Origin: Phycisphaerales bacterium
GTDB taxonomy: Bacteria > Planctomycetota > Phycisphaerae > Phycisphaerales > SM1A02
Length of the DNA stretch: 64,000 nt
Reading direction: 5' to 3'
NCBI GenBank assembly: GCA_009691805.1
Contig: SIAK01000007.1
Location: 1 to 64,000 of the forward strand
The position numbers and the translations under genes are program-made. Positions 61,903-64,000 of this stretch are shown here, in pieces. Below the pieces are notes generated by a model. The model saw nothing but the letters and a program-made list of their open reading frames with translations. It was not told the origin of the DNA and ran no database searches. Positions within the stretch are counted from its first letter, which is position 1. Each line of letters begins with the position of its first letter.

Positions 61903-62365
61903 GGCAAACCTCGGCTTTCGGTGTTCTTCCCTCAATCATTAATGCGTAACGATCGCGCGATTGTTGCCCCATTTCGACACTAAAACACGATTCTCTTCCA
62001 AAGTTCTTGCACCTGCGCCTAGTCCAGTAATGAGCGCCATTTGCGGGCAAAAACGATGGGTGTTTCGCAGCGGAAATCCCCTGAATCGGCGCTCTAGGAA
62101 ACGCGCCGGTCGCGCAGGGGATACTGAGGCAAACTCCACGTGAAAAGCCTCTTCATCGAGCCCGATTCCTCGAGGGTCGAAACTGCTCCGATTCGAGAGT
62201 TTTTCCTCTTCATCCGCTTTTACTATTGCACTCGCGTGAAATCCGACAGAAACTTCATTGATCATCCAAGCAGCGCTTCCGTACATTCACTTCTTGAGCG
62301 GCTTGTGATTCACCATGCACATCCTTGATGCGCATCTCCTCTGAACAGCTCGACGGAACAACCGA
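61903..62365. other. gene-free stretch with a nested hairpin
   Basis: About 460 bases between the caspase-like gene and the pseudopilin gene. No convincing ORF. At 62,076-62,122 an outer stem ATCCCCTG/CAGGGGAT encloses an inner stem CGGCGC/GCGCCG. It could be a leader for either neighbour or a separate RNA. Confidence 0.45.
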
Positions 62366-63499
62366 ATGACCAACCAAACTTCCCAAAGTCACGCGCGGCG
62401 TTCATTCTCTTCGCGTGCGTTCACCATCGTCGAGTTGCTCGTTGTCGTTTCGATCATCGCACTGCTGATTGCACTTCTCCTCCCCGCGATTCAGAAGGGT
62501 CGTGACAAGGCGCTCATCATGCAGTCGGTGTCCAACTTGAAGAACCTCGCAAGCGCATGCGAAACATACGCGGGTGATTGGGCGGATCGACAGTTCACCG
62601 TGACGCCTGATGATGCGGGACTCGTGACAAGTTGCAGCGCGTACCTCACACAAATCGCATGTCCTCCACAACAAATGCTCGGATGGGATATCAACGGCGC
62701 GATCTGGGGCTACTTCATCGGAAACACTGGAAAATGCGCGCAATACGGCTGGCCAGAAGCTTGCTACAACTGGATCGTCTTCACGCCGTTTCAGTTTGGC
62801 ACCGCGGGAAATCCTGGTGGCGGAACAGGATTTGGTTCCTTCCGAATCCCTGGTGTGAAAGCGTTTCACACGTACGTTGGTAATCGTTTCTACGATCCAA
62901 CTTTCTACGCGCCCAAGGACGTGGTCGCGCTGAGCAAGATTGAAAAGTACTTCATGAGTGCTGCAGAGTTCACGTACGACAATGTGAACTACGAAGACAG
63001 TTCGTACTGCTTCTCGCCCGCAGCGATGTACGACCCGCGCGTGTTTGGTGCAGGACTTTCGAACTCGCCCGCGATGAACGCTGCGGACTGGTCGAATCCT
63101 GCAAGCGGAACGCTTCCCGCTTCGTATAAGTCGCCCTCCAATGCACGCTGCAAGTATCCCACGCTCAAGACTCGCATGATCGAGCACAACTGGTTGCAGA
63201 ACACGCCCGACTCGCTCGTGAATCCAGGCTTCTCCGGAGGCTCAACCCCGTGGTTCTTCAACCACGGCTACAACAGCGCCCCAGCTTCCATGTTCTTCGA
63301 CGGTCACATCGAACTCGTGCAATGCCTGCGTGCACAGCAAGCGGAGCAGCGCGCAGGCAAGCTCTGGTCGCGCCTCACACCGATGGGTTCGAGCGGCTAC
63401 TACGGCGCGCAATCCTACGACTTCCTCGTCGATACAAGCTTCCACATCTTGACACGCTTCGGCATCGAAGGACGCGATGTCCTCGGCGCGGAAGGTTGA
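62366..63499 (+). CDS. type II secretion / pseudopilin-like protein
   Basis: A 377-residue protein with a prepilin-type N-terminus: basic leader, then 'SRAFTIVELLVVVSIIALLIALLLPAI'. Cleavage would be before Phe19, with Glu23 at +5. The residue before the cleavage site is Ala rather than the usual Gly. The large C-terminal domain has Trp/Tyr/Gly-rich loops and 'FFNHGYNSAPASMFFDGHIELV', a pattern common in planctomycete DUF1559-like and H-X9-DG prepilins. It should be part of a secretion or surface fibre. Repeat copy C follows 11 bases after the stop. Confidence 0.87.
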   Translation: MTNQTSQSHARRSFSSRAFTIVELLVVVSIIALLIALLLPAIQKGRDKALIMQSVSNLKNLASACETYAGDWADRQFTVTPDDAGLVTSCSAYLTQIACPPQQMLGWDINGAIWGYFIGNTGKCAQYGWPEACYNWIVFTPFQFGTAGNPGGGTGFGSFRIPGVKAFHTYVGNRFYDPTFYAPKDVVALSKIEKYFMSAAEFTYDNVNYEDSSYCFSPAAMYDPRVFGAGLSNSPAMNAADWSNPASGTLPASYKSPSNARCKYPTLKTRMIEHNWLQNTPDSLVNPGFSGGSTPWFFNHGYNSAPASMFFDGHIELVQCLRAQQAEQRAGKLWSRLTPMGSSGYYGAQSYDFLVDTSFHILTRFGIEGRDVLGAEG

Positions 63500-63510
63500 A
63501 TTGCGAAGCT

Positions 63511-63722
63511 TGAGCGCAAGCGCGGAATTTGCCGCGCAGCGCGGACAAATTCCGTCGCTCGCTTTCGACTCAACCGTCGTAGTTGAGCGCTCATGCGGGT
63601 TTCTCGCCGCAGCGGCGAAAACACTGCAATCGCTTTCGACTCAACCGTCGCGAGTGAATCGCGAACGGTTGAATTCGTGCGTGCACTTCAGCCCCTCACC
63701 GACTCCGTCGGTAGGTGAGAGT
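63511..63722 (+). repeat. three-hairpin dispersed element, copy C (partly duplicated)
   Basis: Unit C1: hairpin 1 at 63,512-63,560 (GAGCG/CGCTC, CGGAATTTG/CAAATTCCG, CCGCGC-A-GCGCGG), then a short hairpin 2 (CTCAAC/GTTGAG). Unit C2: hairpin 1 (CGCCGC-A-GCGGCG with GTTT/AAAC), hairpin 2 at 63,641-63,672 identical to that of copy A, and hairpin 3 at 63,698-63,712 (ACCGAC-tcc-GTCGGT) with CTCACC/GGTGAG as an alternative outer pairing. Confidence 0.85.
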
Positions 63723-64000
63723 TGAGGGCTTGCGCGCCGTTTGCCGTGTAAGTCTGGGTTTTGACGAGAGATCTGGCCATTTCGCGGGGCGGGTTTTTGT
63801 TTCGGCGAGAAGGATTGGGAGGAAGAATCTCTAACTTGATCGAGAAATTGGAACCTTCGCTTCTCGGGACCCGCAAGTGGGGTTAGACTTTGCTTGGCGG
63901 AAGCGAACGGACTGCAATCCGTTTAACCAACTTAGCGAGGCTCCGCTCCACGTCTTGCCTCGCTCACATCTCAAGGAACGATGCGAGTTTGCTGAATTTC
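63723..64000. other. right edge with structured, gene-free sequence
   Basis: No convincing ORF. Two hairpins are clear: AACGGA/TCCGTT (63,907-63,924) and AGCGAGGC/GCCTCGCT (63,935-63,965). The first has a loop containing GCA, like a tRNA-Cys anticodon arm, but no acceptor or T arm fits. Confidence 0.35.

Noticed and set aside
61939-62286. 115-codon minus-strand frame upstream of the caspase-like gene
   Set aside because: No recognisable pattern, no start signal, and it covers the nested hairpin; not convincing as a gene.
63886-63960. tRNA-Cys gene at the right edge
   Set aside because: Only an anticodon-like arm fits. No pairing acceptor stem and no T arm (TTCGA) on either strand.

Overview
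The window looks like a chromosomal stretch of a Planctomycetota bacterium, most likely of the Phycisphaerae lineage. The support is indirect: a PEP-CTERM-type exosortase target with the 'VPAPG ... RRRR' tail usual in that group, a type II pseudopilin-like protein, housekeeping genes split away from their usual operons (a lone nuoA, a lone atpC), short conserved proteins of the planctomycete type, and few Shine-Dalgarno sites. No rRNA, IS element, phage or CRISPR array was seen. There is one tRNA (Pro, TGG).

Layout. 1-2.4 kb: a membrane-protein pseudogene broken by one amber codon, upp, a cobalamin adenosyltransferase and a BamE-like lipoprotein. 2.4-5.3 kb: a minus-strand groES/groEL operon with a small unknown gene between the two chaperonin genes and a receiver-like gene in front. 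5.5-11 kb: asnS, a small membrane protein and a two-gene heterodimeric ABC exporter. 11-17.4 kb: a two-domain VOC protein, tRNA-Pro, a Tat-type amidase, nuoA, and a lipoprotein methyltransferase coupled to an M28/PDZ peptidase. 17.5-27.2 kb: gcvP, then six minus-strand genes for two ABC-2 systems, one of them gliding (Gld)-like. 27.3-32.3 kb: a beta-propeller/phosphoesterase, mgtE and an rRNA/tRNA methyltransferase. 32.5-41 kb: a nine-gene, tightly packed ebo-type metabolite cluster (eboD, unknown, eboB, MFS exporter, class I glutamine amidotransferase, eboE, eboC, eboF, secreted unknown). 41-48 kb: dusB, the PEP-CTERM protein with a structured leader, atpC, scpB, a CYTH protein, holB, a lipoprotein and flgM. 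48-57.2 kb: two amidohydrolase-fold proteins, a lipoprotein, an M16 homologue without the catalytic motif, dapB, a 27-residue Lys/Ala/Thr peptide and a ferredoxin. 57.3-64 kb: small conserved proteins, a DEAD-box helicase, a caspase-like (DUF6642-like) protein and a pseudopilin.

Three observations stand out. (1) The ebo-type cluster carries two extra genes, a DHA2 exporter and a C26 amidotransferase, inside one apparent operon; this fits synthesis and export of an unknown small metabolite. (2) A dispersed element with three successive hairpins occurs at least three times (about 1,156, 43,285 and 63,511), always in the same orientation behind a plus-strand gene. Its stems change in a compensatory way between copies, which suggests a structured RNA or REP-like family. 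(3) At least seventeen genes have a TAnnnT hexamer only 6-11 bases before the start codon, on both strands, as expected if many transcripts are leaderless. I used this signal to choose several starts (for example upp, mgtE, dusB).

All functions are read from sequence by eye. Family names rest on remembered motifs, not on searches.
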